This document shows positions 51,138 through 60,767 of a stretch of DNA of 60,909 nt, piece after piece. The notes below the pieces were generated by a model. The model worked only from the letters and a program-made list of their open reading frames with translations. It was not told the origin of the DNA and did not search any database. Within the stretch, counting starts at the first letter, position 1; each line of letters opens with the position of its first letter. The translations under genes were made by a program, and so were the position numbers. This stretch comes from CAYJBP01 sp964368605 (lineage in GTDB: Bacteria > Bacillota > Dehalobacteriia > UBA4068). The stretch covers positions 1 to 60,909 of the forward strand of contig CAYJBP010000001.1 of assembly GCA_964368605.1 (NCBI GenBank), written 5' to 3'.

Positions 51138-51453
51138 GCGGACACAAACTTTTTTAATCAACCGGGGCGGCAAAAATAATGGCATCTAGCCGCCCTTACA
51201 TAATAAATAGCTCGGCAAAATTTAGCCGCCAAATATTATCCCAAATTTATACCACTATTAACCACCTAAGCTAAACCCATATCTTGTGTTTGGCAACTGA
51301 TAAGGCGCTTATATATAGTATATCATGCTAACTGTGGCCTTTTATTGAAAAAAAAATTAAAAAAGTTGCCTTTAAAAAAAGGATATAAGCCTACAAAATA
51401 GAAAACAATTAGATACAAAGTGGTACAAAGTGGTATAAAGTAGAGGGCTAGCG
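51138..51453. other. gene-free stretch upstream of mraZ
   Basis: 316 bp. It begins with a weak terminator-like hairpin (GGGCGGC/GCCGCCC arms at 51165-51171 and 51189-51195) after the CotF-like gene. It ends with three MraZ-type boxes. The middle is AT-rich and must contain the mraZ promoter, but I see no clear -35/-10 pair. Confidence 0.65.
51417..51446 (+). promoter_or_regulatory. MraZ box array (autoregulatory operator)
   Basis: Three consecutive 10-bp repeats: AAAGTGGTAC, AAAGTGGTAT, AAAGTAGAGG. AAAGTG-type boxes at 10-bp steps upstream of mraZ are the known MraZ operator. The third copy overlaps the mraZ ribosome binding site. Confidence 0.85.
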
Positions 51454-51897
51454 ATGTTTATTGGTGAAAGCAATCATTCCATCGATAATAAGGGGCGTTA
51501 TATTGTGCCCGTTACTTTTCGTGAGGAATTGGGCGATGTTTTTTATATCACCAAGGGCTTGGATCAATGTTTATTTGTATATTCCGAGCAAACTTGGCAG
51601 CAAAAGGTTGACGAATTGGCTAATCTTTCGTCTACCAGTGCCAATATGCGCCGTTTTGCCCGTAATTTTTTCTCGGCTGCCCAAAAAGTTATACCCGATA
51701 AACAAGGTCGTGTGCTAATTAGCCCTGCTTTGCGCAAACATGCGCAGCTGGAAAAAGAAATCGTTACCATCGGCGTATCTTCCCGCTTAGAAATTTGGGA
51801 TGCCGCCGTTTGGCAAAAATATAATGACGATGACGCAATCGACGATAGCAGCAATTATGAGGCGGTTGCCGAAAATCTGCCCGATATTTGCCTATGA
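51454..51897 (+). CDS. mraZ: transcriptional regulator MraZ
   Basis: MraZ is a SpoVT/AbrB-like DNA-binding protein that controls the dcw cluster by binding its own upstream repeats. The 147-aa protein starts with the typical MFIGESNHSIDNKGRYIVPVTFRE and has the second half-repeat at ~75-95 (VIPDKQGRVLISPALRKHA). It is the first gene of the division cluster. Its stop codon overlaps the rsmH start (ATGA). Confidence 0.96.
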   Translation: MFIGESNHSIDNKGRYIVPVTFREELGDVFYITKGLDQCLFVYSEQTWQQKVDELANLSSTSANMRRFARNFFSAAQKVIPDKQGRVLISPALRKHAQLEKEIVTIGVSSRLEIWDAAVWQKYNDDDAIDDSSNYEAVAENLPDICL

Positions 51898-52844
51898 GTG
51901 AGCAAAATTTTAAGCATCTGCCGGTTCTTTTGGCCGCCACCATCGACGGCCTTAATATCAAAGATAATGGCCTTTACCTAGATGGCACTTTAGGCGGCGG
52001 AGGCCATAGCTTGGCTATCTTGCAGGCCGCCGCTAATATCGATTTAATCGGTATCGACCAAGACCAAGAAGCCTTAGCTGCCGCAAAGCTGCATTTGGCG
52101 GCCTATCAAAAACAAATCCATTTATACCATGGCAATTTTGCCGATATGGCGCAAGCGGTAGCCAGCTTTAATTATCCGCCGGCCAGCTTAGATGGAATAT
52201 TACTTGATATTGGCGTATCTTCCTATCAACTGGATAATGCCGCACGTGGCTTTTCCTATATGCAAGATGCACCTTTGGATATGCGGATGGATGCTAGCCG
52301 CAATTTAACAGCCTACCAAGTAGTTAATCAATATTCGGCCGCTAAACTAACCGATATATTTTATCAATATGGCGAAGAAAAATGGGCCAAGCGTATTGCT
52401 TTATTTATCGAAGAAGCAAGGATGATTGAGCCTATTTTAAGCACCTCTCAATTAGTAAGCATCATCAAAAAAGCCGTGCCCCAGGGGGCTAGGGAAAAAG
52501 ATCAGCATCCGGCCAAAAGAGTTTTTCAGGCCTTAAGAATAGAAGTAAATGACGAGCTTGGCGTATTAGATAAAGCCCTAGACCAAGCTTTAAGCCTGCT
52601 AAAAGTGGGTGGACGCCTAGCTATTATCAGCTTTCATTCCTTAGAAGATCGGATTGTTAAGGATAAATATAAGCTTTGGGCAGCCGGCTGCATTTGCGAT
52701 AAAAATTTGCCGATTTGCCAATGTAAGCATCAGCCGGAAATTAAAATTATCAATCGTAAACCAATTATTGCCACTGCCGAAGAGCTTGAGCAAAACCCCC
52801 GCTCACGCAGTGCTAAACTAAGAATTGCCGAAAAAATCATTTAG
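51894..52844 (+). CDS. rsmH: 16S rRNA (cytosine(1402)-N4)-methyltransferase
   Basis: RsmH methylates N4 of C1402 in 16S rRNA using S-adenosylmethionine. The 316-aa protein has the SAM motif YLDGTLGGGGHS (~residue 27), LLDIGVSSYQLD (~residue 103), RGFSYMQDAPLDMRMD (~residue 118), AKRVFQALRIEVN (~residue 204) and the C-terminal SFHSLEDRIVK (~residue 242). Start chosen at ATG 51894, in an ATGA overlap with mraZ; the ORF opens at a TTG two codons earlier. Confidence 0.95.
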   Translation: MSEQNFKHLPVLLAATIDGLNIKDNGLYLDGTLGGGGHSLAILQAAANIDLIGIDQDQEALAAAKLHLAAYQKQIHLYHGNFADMAQAVASFNYPPASLDGILLDIGVSSYQLDNAARGFSYMQDAPLDMRMDASRNLTAYQVVNQYSAAKLTDIFYQYGEEKWAKRIALFIEEARMIEPILSTSQLVSIIKKAVPQGAREKDQHPAKRVFQALRIEVNDELGVLDKALDQALSLLKVGGRLAIISFHSLEDRIVKDKYKLWAAGCICDKNLPICQCKHQPEIKIINRKPIIATAEELEQNPRSRSAKLRIAEKII

Positions 52845-52888
52845 AATTTTTATATAAATAAACATACTTTAACTAAGGAGGGCATAAA

Positions 52889-53413
52889 ATGGCAGTACAT
52901 CATAATTCCCTGGCGAAACTTGATAGCTACCCCCAGCAAAAAGAGTGGCAGCAGCGGCGCTTAGAGCTGTTAGCTCCCCAACAAAAGGTTCGCCAGGAGC
53001 AAAAACGCAAAGAAGTTGTACGATATGCCTTAGCCGCTATGGCAGTTTTTGCATATGCCCTTGTTTATATGGTTTTAGAAGCAAATATTGGGGTTTTAGG
53101 AGCAGAAATTATTAATCTGCAAGGCCAAATTGCCGAGCAGGAAAATGATAGCTTAAGAGCCGAATACGAAATCGGCAGCCTAAGCTCTTTGGATAGAATA
53201 GAAAGCTATGCCCAGCTGCATTTGGGCATGGTTTATCCTGATATTAATAGCGTGCAGTATTTAAGCCCTGCTATCGCCCAGAATATCGAAACAGAAATTA
53301 TGTCTGTTCAGGCAGCCCAAAATGAGCCGCCTGCGGAAATCGAAAATACCAATTTGATTGCTGCTTGGTCCGATATGTTTGGTAATTATTTTTCGGCCTT
53401 AGCAGCAGAATAA
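52889..53413 (+). CDS. ftsL: cell division protein FtsL-like
   Basis: This 174-aa bitopic membrane protein has a basic cytoplasmic N-terminus (~1-42), one TM helix (~44-64) and an external coiled coil (~70-105, INLQGQIAEQENDSLRAEYEIGSL). It ends with an acidic tail. Its position between rsmH and the division transpeptidase, and its topology, mark it as FtsL, part of the FtsL-DivIC-DivIB divisome core. Sequence conservation in this family is low, so the call leans on position. AAGGAGG precedes the ATG. Confidence 0.85.
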   Translation: MAVHHNSLAKLDSYPQQKEWQQRRLELLAPQQKVRQEQKRKEVVRYALAAMAVFAYALVYMVLEANIGVLGAEIINLQGQIAEQENDSLRAEYEIGSLSSLDRIESYAQLHLGMVYPDINSVQYLSPAIAQNIETEIMSVQAAQNEPPAEIENTNLIAAWSDMFGNYFSALAAE

Positions 53414-53437
53414 ACGATAAATAGCTAAGGAGGGCTT

Positions 53438-55603
53438 ATGTCTACCAAGCAAATAAGTATGCGCCGTAAAATTACGGTTTCTTTAATTCTTATGCTGCTT
53501 TGTTTTGGGGCAATTATCGGTAAACTGGCCCATATTCAAATAGCCCAAGGCGATGAATTGCAATTAAAAGCCGCCGAATCACGCACCCGCGACCAAGTAG
53601 TTAGCCCACTTAGGGGCACTATTTTTGATCGGGAAGGCCAAAAGCTGGCAATTAGCATTACCGCCGATTCGATTAGTATTAGCCCCCCTACCATTGCAAA
53701 TAATGAAAATGGCGACGAAGTTGCCGCCCTTTTAGCCCGCGAACTTAATCTGGATATCAGCACAATTAGGGATATGATTGCCCAAGAATCGCTATTTGTA
53801 TGGGTTAAGCGCAAAGTAGATTTTGAAATTGCCGATAGTATTCGTCAGGCCGATTTGCCGGGCATTAATATTATTGGCGAATCGCAGCGTTATTATCCTA
53901 GAGGTAGTTTAGCTGCTAATATTATCGGTTATGCCGGCATTGATAATCAAGGCTTAGAAGGCCTGGAATTAATTTTAGATGATGTATTAACCGGTGCGCC
54001 GGGCATGATAACCGGCGAATATGATGCCCGTGGTAATTCCCTGCCTCAAGCCGAATATGATTATGTATCGCCTACTAATGGCTATGATGTATATTTAACC
54101 ATAGATGAAAATATTCAGTATTTTGCCGAGCGCGAGCTGGATGAATTGATGGCATCGGAAATTGCCCCTAAATCGGCCGGGGTTATAATTATGCGGCCAC
54201 AAACAGGCGAGATTTTAGCTTGGGCGCAACGCCCCAGCTACGACCCTAACTATTATCAAGAAGCCGATATTAGCCTGCAACGCAATATTTTAAATAGCAA
54301 TATTTATGAGCCAGGCTCTACCTTTAAAATCATCACCACCTCGGCCGCTATCGAAGAAGGCACGGCCACTTTAGATAGCACCTATTATTGCTCGGGTAGC
54401 GCCCAGATTTATGATAGCAATATTAGCTGCTGGCGTTCTTATAATCCCCATGGCAGCCAAAACTTTACCGAGTCTTTGCAAAATTCCTGCAATCCGGCGA
54501 TGATATCGATGCAACAAGCTTTAGAGGCCAAAGAAGATGGCCTATTCTATAAGTATATTCATGCCTTTGGTTTTGGCGAACAAACCGGCATTTTATTGCC
54601 CGGCGAGGCAGCCGGCCTTTTACAAAGCGGCTCTAATTTAGGGCCTGTTGAATTGGCTACCAGCGCAATTGGCCAGGGCATTTCTGTTACCCCTTTACAA
54701 ATGGTAACCGCCGTTTCGGCGGTGGCCAATGGCGGCGTTTTACTGGAACCGCAACTGGTGTATCAAATTAAAGATGGCGAGCAAATTATTCAGGACTATC
54801 AAGTTAAAGAAGTAAGGCAGGTAATATCGGAAGAAACTTCGGATATTATGCGCAATGTTTTAGAAAGCGTAGTTACCAATGGCACAGGTAGCAAAGCTTA
54901 TATCGAAGGCTATCGGGTTGGCGGCAAAACAGGTACTGCCCAAAAGCCCGAGGCCGGCGGCTATGCCGAAGATAAATATGTAGGTTCTTTTATCGGCATG
55001 GCGCCGGTAAATGATCCGCAAATTGTAGCCTTGGTTGTGGTAGACGAAGCCGTATATGGCTTTCATCAAGGCAGCCAATCGGCCGCACCCGTTTTTGCGG
55101 CAATTGTCGAAGATACCATGCGTTATTTGGGGGTAGTACCACAAATAACTTCGCAAGCAGCCCCCGAAGACAATCTTAAAATGGTCGATGTGCCCGACTT
55201 AACAGGCCTAAATGCCGAAGCGGCCTCGCAAATTTTAAATATGCTTGGTTTAAACATCGAGGTTCGTGGCAGTGGCAATGCGGTACTTGAGCAAGTTCCG
55301 GCCGCTTATGCCAAGGTAGAAACCGGCACAACGGTTATTGTTACCATGAATGAAAGCCTAAATAATCAAATTGTAGTACCCGATTTAACCGGCGAGCGCC
55401 TAAGTGCGGCCATGGAAATGCTGGGCATCATCGGCCTAAAACTAGAGGCCGAGGGCAATAGCGGTACGGCCTATCAACAAGACCCAATCCCCGGTAGTTT
55501 AGTCGAGCCGGGCACGGTTATCAGCGTTAAATTTGCCGAACCCGAGCAATTATTCGATCCTCTGCTTAATCCGGCCTTAGATCCAAATATGCCGCAACCA
55601 TAA
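53438..55603 (+). CDS. penicillin-binding protein 2 (FtsI/SpoVD type) with two PASTA domains
   Basis: This class B PBP cross-links septal peptidoglycan. The 721-aa protein has an N-terminal TM helix (~12-32), a dimerisation domain (~50-215), and a transpeptidase domain with S294-TFK (SxxK), an SCN motif (~residue 350) and KTGTA (~residue 492). Two PASTA domains (~580-645 and ~648-712) end the protein. It could be the vegetative FtsI/PBP2B or the sporulation SpoVD; Clostridia often have one of each in tandem, but here there is only one before murE. Perfect AAGGAGG spacing supports the start. Confidence 0.92.
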   Translation: MSTKQISMRRKITVSLILMLLCFGAIIGKLAHIQIAQGDELQLKAAESRTRDQVVSPLRGTIFDREGQKLAISITADSISISPPTIANNENGDEVAALLARELNLDISTIRDMIAQESLFVWVKRKVDFEIADSIRQADLPGINIIGESQRYYPRGSLAANIIGYAGIDNQGLEGLELILDDVLTGAPGMITGEYDARGNSLPQAEYDYVSPTNGYDVYLTIDENIQYFAERELDELMASEIAPKSAGVIIMRPQTGEILAWAQRPSYDPNYYQEADISLQRNILNSNIYEPGSTFKIITTSAAIEEGTATLDSTYYCSGSAQIYDSNISCWRSYNPHGSQNFTESLQNSCNPAMISMQQALEAKEDGLFYKYIHAFGFGEQTGILLPGEAAGLLQSGSNLGPVELATSAIGQGISVTPLQMVTAVSAVANGGVLLEPQLVYQIKDGEQIIQDYQVKEVRQVISEETSDIMRNVLESVVTNGTGSKAYIEGYRVGGKTGTAQKPEAGGYAEDKYVGSFIGMAPVNDPQIVALVVVDEAVYGFHQGSQSAAPVFAAIVEDTMRYLGVVPQITSQAAPEDNLKMVDVPDLTGLNAEAASQILNMLGLNIEVRGSGNAVLEQVPAAYAKVETGTTVIVTMNESLNNQIVVPDLTGERLSAAMEMLGIIGLKLEAEGNSGTAYQQDPIPGSLVEPGTVISVKFAEPEQLFDPLLNPALDPNMPQP

Positions 55604-55632
55604 TTAATCTTTATTAAAAGGAGCGTATAAAT

Positions 55633-57117
55633 ATGGAATTGCAACAATTATTATCGGTAGCAACTGCTTATGGAGCCAATATAATTATGGCTGACGAAAA
55701 ATTAGGTGCTAAAGAAGTAAGCTTAATTGCCTATGATTCACGCAAGGTAGAGCCAAATTCCGTATTTGTGGCAATCCCCGGCGGCACTTATGATGGCCAT
55801 AATTTTATAGCCGATGCCGTAGCTAAGGGAGCCGTAGCTTTAGTTGTGGAGCAAATACCTGCCGATATCGCCGCCGATATCGTGATTATTCAAGCCAAAG
55901 ACAGCCGCCGTATGTTAGGGCGTTTGGTGGCGGCCTATTATGGGCATCCCGAGCAGGAATTGCGAATGATTGGTGTAACCGGCACCAATGGCAAAACCAC
56001 AACTACCCATTTAATCAAGTTTTTGCTGGAAAATAGCGGCATTAAAACCGGCTTAATCGGTACTATTCATAATTTGGCCGGCCAAAAGGTATTGCCGCCC
56101 GATTTAACCACCCCCGAATCCTTAGAACTTTTTTCGATGCTGGCCATTATGCGAGCCGAGGATTGCCGTGCAGTAGTAATGGAGGTTTCGGCCCATGGTT
56201 TAGAGCAAGGCAGAAGCGATGCTTGTGATTTTTCGGCAGCGATTTTTACCAATTTAAGCCAAGACCATCTTGATTATTTTGGCAGCCTCGAAAAATACTT
56301 GGCCAGCAAAACTTTATTATTTAGCCAATTAAATTATGCCCCCCATAGCCCCAAATACGGGGTAGTTAATATTGATGATCCGGCAGCTATTGCTTTTGTG
56401 GAGGCCTGCCAAGCGCCGCTTTGGACTTATGGCAGCGATGCGGCCGCTACTTTGCGCTTAATTAATTATCAAAGCATGGTTAGCGGTTCGGTTTTTACGG
56501 TACATTATGAGGGGCAGGATTATCAAATCGAAACGCCTTTAATCGGCAAATTTAATATTTATAATGCGCTGGCCGCCCTATGCTGCCTATTAGCCGAAGG
56601 TTTGCCTTTTGAGCAATTGATTAAATCTTTAGCCAAAGTACCGCAAGTACCGGGACGTTTCGAGATTGTCGATTGCGGCCAAAACTTTACGGCAGTAGTT
56701 GATTATGCCCATACCCCCGATGGCCTGGAAAATGTTTTAAATGCGGCCAGGCAGCTTGAGCCTAAGCGAATAATTAGCGTTTTTGGTTGCGGCGGTAATC
56801 GGGATAGCGGCAAAAGACCGATTATGGGCAGAATTGGTGCTCAGTTAAGCGATTTAGCGATTATTACCACCGATAATCCACGCCATGAAGATCCGCTTTT
56901 GATTATCAACGAAGTTAAGCAAGGCATTGAAGAAATTGGCCTTAAAAATTATTTAATCGAGGAAGATAGAGCCAAGGCTATTGCAATGGCCTTAAATATG
57001 GCCGAAGCCGGGGATTTGGTTTTAATTGCCGGCAAGGGGCATGAGGATTATCAGATTTTAGGCAGCGAGAAAATCTATTTTGATGATCGGGAGCAGGTTC
57101 GGGAGCATTTGGCTTAA
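55633..57117 (+). CDS. murE: UDP-N-acetylmuramoyl-L-alanyl-D-glutamate--2,6-diaminopimelate ligase
   Basis: MurE adds the third residue of the peptidoglycan stem peptide. The 494-aa protein has the ATP loop VTGTNGKTTTTH (~residue 116) and DYAHTPDGLENVL (~residue 357). The specificity motif DNPR (~residue 416) indicates meso-diaminopimelate rather than lysine. It is followed not by murF, as is usual, but by a terminator. Confidence 0.96.
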   Translation: MELQQLLSVATAYGANIIMADEKLGAKEVSLIAYDSRKVEPNSVFVAIPGGTYDGHNFIADAVAKGAVALVVEQIPADIAADIVIIQAKDSRRMLGRLVAAYYGHPEQELRMIGVTGTNGKTTTTHLIKFLLENSGIKTGLIGTIHNLAGQKVLPPDLTTPESLELFSMLAIMRAEDCRAVVMEVSAHGLEQGRSDACDFSAAIFTNLSQDHLDYFGSLEKYLASKTLLFSQLNYAPHSPKYGVVNIDDPAAIAFVEACQAPLWTYGSDAAATLRLINYQSMVSGSVFTVHYEGQDYQIETPLIGKFNIYNALAALCCLLAEGLPFEQLIKSLAKVPQVPGRFEIVDCGQNFTAVVDYAHTPDGLENVLNAARQLEPKRIISVFGCGGNRDSGKRPIMGRIGAQLSDLAIITTDNPRHEDPLLIINEVKQGIEEIGLKNYLIEEDRAKAIAMALNMAEAGDLVLIAGKGHEDYQILGSEKIYFDDREQVREHLA

Positions 57118-57122
57118 AATAT

Positions 57123-57149
57123 TTTTGGGAGGGATTTTCCCTCCCGGAA
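57123..57149 (+). terminator. terminator between murE and mraY
   Basis: A 7-bp GC stem (GGGAGGG/CCCTCCC) extended by four T-G/T-A pairs, followed by seven T. It splits the dcw cluster into two transcription units. A TATAAT at 57205-57210 may be the -10 of the mraY promoter, with a weak -35. Confidence 0.85.
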
Positions 57150-57247
57150 TTTTTTTGTTTTATCGGCTAGGATATATTTTTAGCACTTCTAAAAAAATCA
57201 TGCATATAATATAGTAGCTTGTTTATGTCGTAATTGATGAGGGTATT

Positions 57248-58228
57248 ATGGGAATTTCTTTATTAGCATTTTTAGCAGGGATGGTGGCCGTTATTTTAAT
57301 CGGTTTATTTATGCTGCCTGCTTTACGCCGCTTAAAAATAGGACAAACAATTCGTACCGATGGGCCAAGCACCCATTTGGCCAAGGCCGGCACCCCTACC
57401 ATGGGCGGCCTGATGTTTGTTGTGGCCATGCTGCCCATTGCCATTATCTTTAGCCGTTTAGGCATGGCTATGTGGCTATTTTTGTTTTTATATGTGGCCT
57501 GTGGCGCTATTGGCTTTGTTGATGATATGCTTAAAGTAGTTTGGCATCGCTCTTTAGGCCTTACCGCTCGCCAAAAATTAGTAGGCCAATTTGCCGCTGT
57601 GCTTCTATTCTTAATCGCTTGCAATTATTTTTTAAATCGTGGCACCGATATTTTTATACCCGGCATTAATATCAATCTAGAGCTGGGGATATTCTATTAT
57701 ATATTATTATCTGTTTTTTTGGTAGGCATGATTAACGGTGTTAACCTAAACGATGGCTTAGATGGGCTGGCCGCCGGGGTTTCGTTTTTTGTTTTTGGCG
57801 GTTATTGGCTGATGGCTTTGGCCTTTATTGCTAATCCGCCGCTTAATGCCGTCGATTATCAGGAAATTGCTAATTTAGCTGCGGCCATGGCCGGTTGCTG
57901 TATCGGCTTTTTATTCTATAATCGCTATCCGGCCAAGGTTTTTATGGGCGATACCGGCTCTTTGGCCATCGGCGGCGCTGTGGCCGCCTTTGCCGTTATC
58001 TGCAAGGCCGAATTTGTGCTTTTGCTTTTAGGCGGCGTTTATTTAATCGAGGCTATCTCGGTTATGTTGCAGGTTTTTAGCTTTAAAGTTTTTGGCAAAC
58101 GCATTTTTAGAATGAGCCCTTTGCATCATCATTATGAATTAGTGATGGGCGAGCGCAAAACCGTACGTTTATTTTGGCTTTTAGCCCTAATTACCGTGGC
58201 TTTAAGCTTAGCTTGGATGCTTCTATAA
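57248..58228 (+). CDS. mraY: phospho-N-acetylmuramoyl-pentapeptide-transferase
   Basis: MraY makes lipid I from UDP-MurNAc-pentapeptide and undecaprenyl phosphate. The 326-aa membrane protein has ~10 TM helices, GTPTMGGLMF (~residue 49), FVDDMLKV (~residue 92), the active-site NLNDGLDGLAAG (~residue 166), FMGDTGSLAIGG (~residue 230) and the HHHYE loop near residue 295. Start codon ATG with a GAGGG site 5 bp upstream. Confidence 0.96.
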   Translation: MGISLLAFLAGMVAVILIGLFMLPALRRLKIGQTIRTDGPSTHLAKAGTPTMGGLMFVVAMLPIAIIFSRLGMAMWLFLFLYVACGAIGFVDDMLKVVWHRSLGLTARQKLVGQFAAVLLFLIACNYFLNRGTDIFIPGININLELGIFYYILLSVFLVGMINGVNLNDGLDGLAAGVSFFVFGGYWLMALAFIANPPLNAVDYQEIANLAAAMAGCCIGFLFYNRYPAKVFMGDTGSLAIGGAVAAFAVICKAEFVLLLLGGVYLIEAISVMLQVFSFKVFGKRIFRMSPLHHHYELVMGERKTVRLFWLLALITVALSLAWMLL

Positions 58229-58255
58229 AAGATAAATACTAGGGGGATTATAATT

Positions 58256-59587
58256 ATGGATTTTACAAATAAGCAAATTTTAGTGATTGGGGCAGGCCTA
58301 TCGGGATTGGCGGCTTGCCGTTTTTTATTAGCCAAGGGTGCTAAAATTACTTTAAGCGATAATAAGCCTTTAGCCGAGCTTAATCAAGAAGCCCAAGAGC
58401 TAATCGCCCAAGGCATCGAGTTTTTAGGCCAAGAGCAAGCACCTACTGCTTTTCCCTGGCAATTGGTTATTAAAAGCCCCGGCATTCCACCTACCAATCC
58501 TTTGGTTAGCGCTTTAAGCGCCAAAGGTATCGAAATTTGGGGCGAGGTGGAGCTTGCTTATCGTTTAATCAAAGCACCATTTATCGCCATCACCGGCACT
58601 AATGGCAAAACCACAACCACCAGCCTAATCGGCTATATCCTTGAGCAAGCAGGGCATAAAGTGCTGGTAGCCGGCAATATTGGCGAGCCGATTATCAACC
58701 ATGTTGAAGAAGAATATGATTATATTGTAGCCGAAACATCCAGTTTTCAGCTAGATAATACCCTTAGCTTTAAGCCTAAAGTGGCGGTGATGATGAATAT
58801 CACTCCCGATCATCTTAATCATCATGGTAATATGGAAAATTATGTTGCTGCTAAGCAAAAAATCCTTAATAATCAAACGGCTGATGATTTTGCCGTATTA
58901 AATATCGATGATCAATTGATTAAGCCTTTGGCTAAAACCGCATCCTCTAAACTAATAGCTTTTAGCCAAGAAGCCGAGGTAGACGGTGCTTTTTGCGATG
59001 CGGACAATCTTTATTTTAAAGAAAATGGCCAAAAAGTGCATGTTATTGCCAAAAAAGACATATATATAAAAGGTAGCCATAATCATCAAAATGCCCTAGC
59101 GGCCTTGGCGGCTACTAAAAGCTTAGGCCTATCCTTAGAGCATATAGCGGCTTGTCTTAAGAGCTTTTTGGGGGTAGAGCATCGCCAAGAATTTGTTTGC
59201 GAGATTGATGGCGTGGCCTATATTAATGATTCTAAGGGTACTAATCCCGATGCGGTAATCAAGGCCTTAGAAGCTATCGAGCGGCCGATAGTATTGATAG
59301 CCGGCGGCTATGATAAAAGCGCCGATTTTGGCCCTTTAATGGCTATGCTTAAAAGCAGGGCACGTCATATAACGGTAATGGGGCAAACCGCCGACAAATT
59401 ACTGGCTGCGGCAGCCAAAGCCGATATAACGGCTATTACCAGGGTAAATGATATGGCCGAGGCAGTGGCTACGGCTCGCAAGTATGCCCAAAAAGGCGAT
59501 GCAATTTTGCTTTCCCCTGCTTGTGCGGCCTGGGGCATGTTTACTAATTTTGAGGAGCGGGGGCGTATCTTTAAAAGTTTAATTTAA
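58256..59587 (+). CDS. murD: UDP-N-acetylmuramoyl-L-alanine--D-glutamate ligase
   Basis: MurD adds D-glutamate to UDP-MurNAc-L-alanine in the cytoplasm. The 443-aa protein has an N-terminal dinucleotide-like fold (LVIGAGLSGLAACRF), the ATP loop ITGTNGKTTTTSLIG (~residue 113), HRQEFV (~residue 306) and NDSKGTNPDA (~residue 322). It lies between mraY and ftsW in the standard order. GGGGG precedes the ATG at a fair distance. Confidence 0.96.
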   Translation: MDFTNKQILVIGAGLSGLAACRFLLAKGAKITLSDNKPLAELNQEAQELIAQGIEFLGQEQAPTAFPWQLVIKSPGIPPTNPLVSALSAKGIEIWGEVELAYRLIKAPFIAITGTNGKTTTTSLIGYILEQAGHKVLVAGNIGEPIINHVEEEYDYIVAETSSFQLDNTLSFKPKVAVMMNITPDHLNHHGNMENYVAAKQKILNNQTADDFAVLNIDDQLIKPLAKTASSKLIAFSQEAEVDGAFCDADNLYFKENGQKVHVIAKKDIYIKGSHNHQNALAALAATKSLGLSLEHIAACLKSFLGVEHRQEFVCEIDGVAYINDSKGTNPDAVIKALEAIERPIVLIAGGYDKSADFGPLMAMLKSRARHITVMGQTADKLLAAAAKADITAITRVNDMAEAVATARKYAQKGDAILLSPACAAWGMFTNFEERGRIFKSLI

Positions 59588-59615
59588 GCGCCCTAACAAG
59601 GCAGGAAGGATAGCT

Positions 59616-60716
59616 ATGAGTTCCCAACCAAAAAATCAGCCCGACTGGTGGATATTGATTGCCAGCCTTTTGCTATTGGCAATAGGCATAATAATGGTCT
59701 TTAGCTCTAGCCAATATGTTGCGGTAAACGATTATGATGATGCCTTTCATTATATGCGTACCCAAAGTTTGGCGGCGGCTATAGGCCTGGTTTTTATGTT
59801 TTTGGCCTATCATATCAATTTAAATTTGGTTAAGCGTTTAACCGGTTTTATCAGTTTAATTGTTTTGGCTGTGCTGATATTTATGGTGGTAAGCAGCAAT
59901 ATTGCCAGCATTGGCGGTGCGCAGCGTTGGATGCAGGTTGGTGCTTTTAGTTTTCAGCCTTCGGAATTATGCAAGGTGGCAATACCGATGTATTTGGCCA
60001 AACTTTTGGCCGATCGTCAAAACAATATAACCAGTTTTTCGATTAGTTTTGTGCCGGCATTAATGGCAATTATGGTGCCGGTGGGGCTTATCTTTTTGCA
60101 GCAGGATTTATCTACAGCAGTAGTAGTAGCGGCGGCCGGTTTTATCATGATGTTTTGCGCCGGCATAAGGGCTATTTATTTATTTGGCCTGGTGGGATTA
60201 GGCGTAGGGGCAGGTGTGGCGGCTATTATTATCGAGCCTTATCGGATGGAGCGTATTTATTCATGGTTAGATCCTTGGAGCGATCCTTCCGATGCCGGCC
60301 TACAGATGGTGCAATCGCTACTTGCCTTTGGCAATGGCGGTTTAACGGGGGTAGGGCTTGGCGCAGGAGGTTCTAAATGGTATTATTTACCGGCAAGGCA
60401 TACTGATTTTATTCTTTCGGTAATGGGCGAGGAGATTGGCTTTATCGGTGTGGCCTTGGTGGTATTACTTTTCTGTTTATTATTATGGCGCGGCTTGATG
60501 GTGGCGGTAAACTGCCAAAATGTATACGGATCATTGTTGGCCTTGGGTTTAACCAGCTCGATAGGGGTGCAAACCCTAATGAATATGGGTGTGGTAACAG
60601 GGCTTTTACCGGTTACAGGGGTAACATTACCTTTTATCAGCTATGGTGGCAGCTCTTTAATTTTAACCTTGGTAGCGGTTGGTTTATTGCTGAATATTAG
60701 TAGGTGTAATAAGTAG
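59616..60716 (+). CDS. ftsW: FtsW/RodA-family lipid II polymerase
   Basis: This 366-aa SEDS glycosyltransferase polymerises lipid II at the septum. About ten TM helices are seen, with the family motifs GGAQRWMQVGAFSFQPSELCK (~residue 98), QQDLSTAVV (~residue 168) and the C-terminal PVTGVTLPFISYGGSS (~residue 330). Position after murD favours FtsW over RodA. AGGAAGG precedes the ATG. The usual next gene, murG, does not follow within the last 190 bp of the window. Confidence 0.92.
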   Translation: MSSQPKNQPDWWILIASLLLLAIGIIMVFSSSQYVAVNDYDDAFHYMRTQSLAAAIGLVFMFLAYHINLNLVKRLTGFISLIVLAVLIFMVVSSNIASIGGAQRWMQVGAFSFQPSELCKVAIPMYLAKLLADRQNNITSFSISFVPALMAIMVPVGLIFLQQDLSTAVVVAAAGFIMMFCAGIRAIYLFGLVGLGVGAGVAAIIIEPYRMERIYSWLDPWSDPSDAGLQMVQSLLAFGNGGLTGVGLGAGGSKWYYLPARHTDFILSVMGEEIGFIGVALVVLLFCLLLWRGLMVAVNCQNVYGSLLALGLTSSIGVQTLMNMGVVTGLLPVTGVTLPFISYGGSSLILTLVAVGLLLNISRCNK

Positions 60717-60767
60717 GGCGAGGGAGCTGGCAGGGCTGGGGCAGTAAAAGTGGGCGATAGCAGCGGG

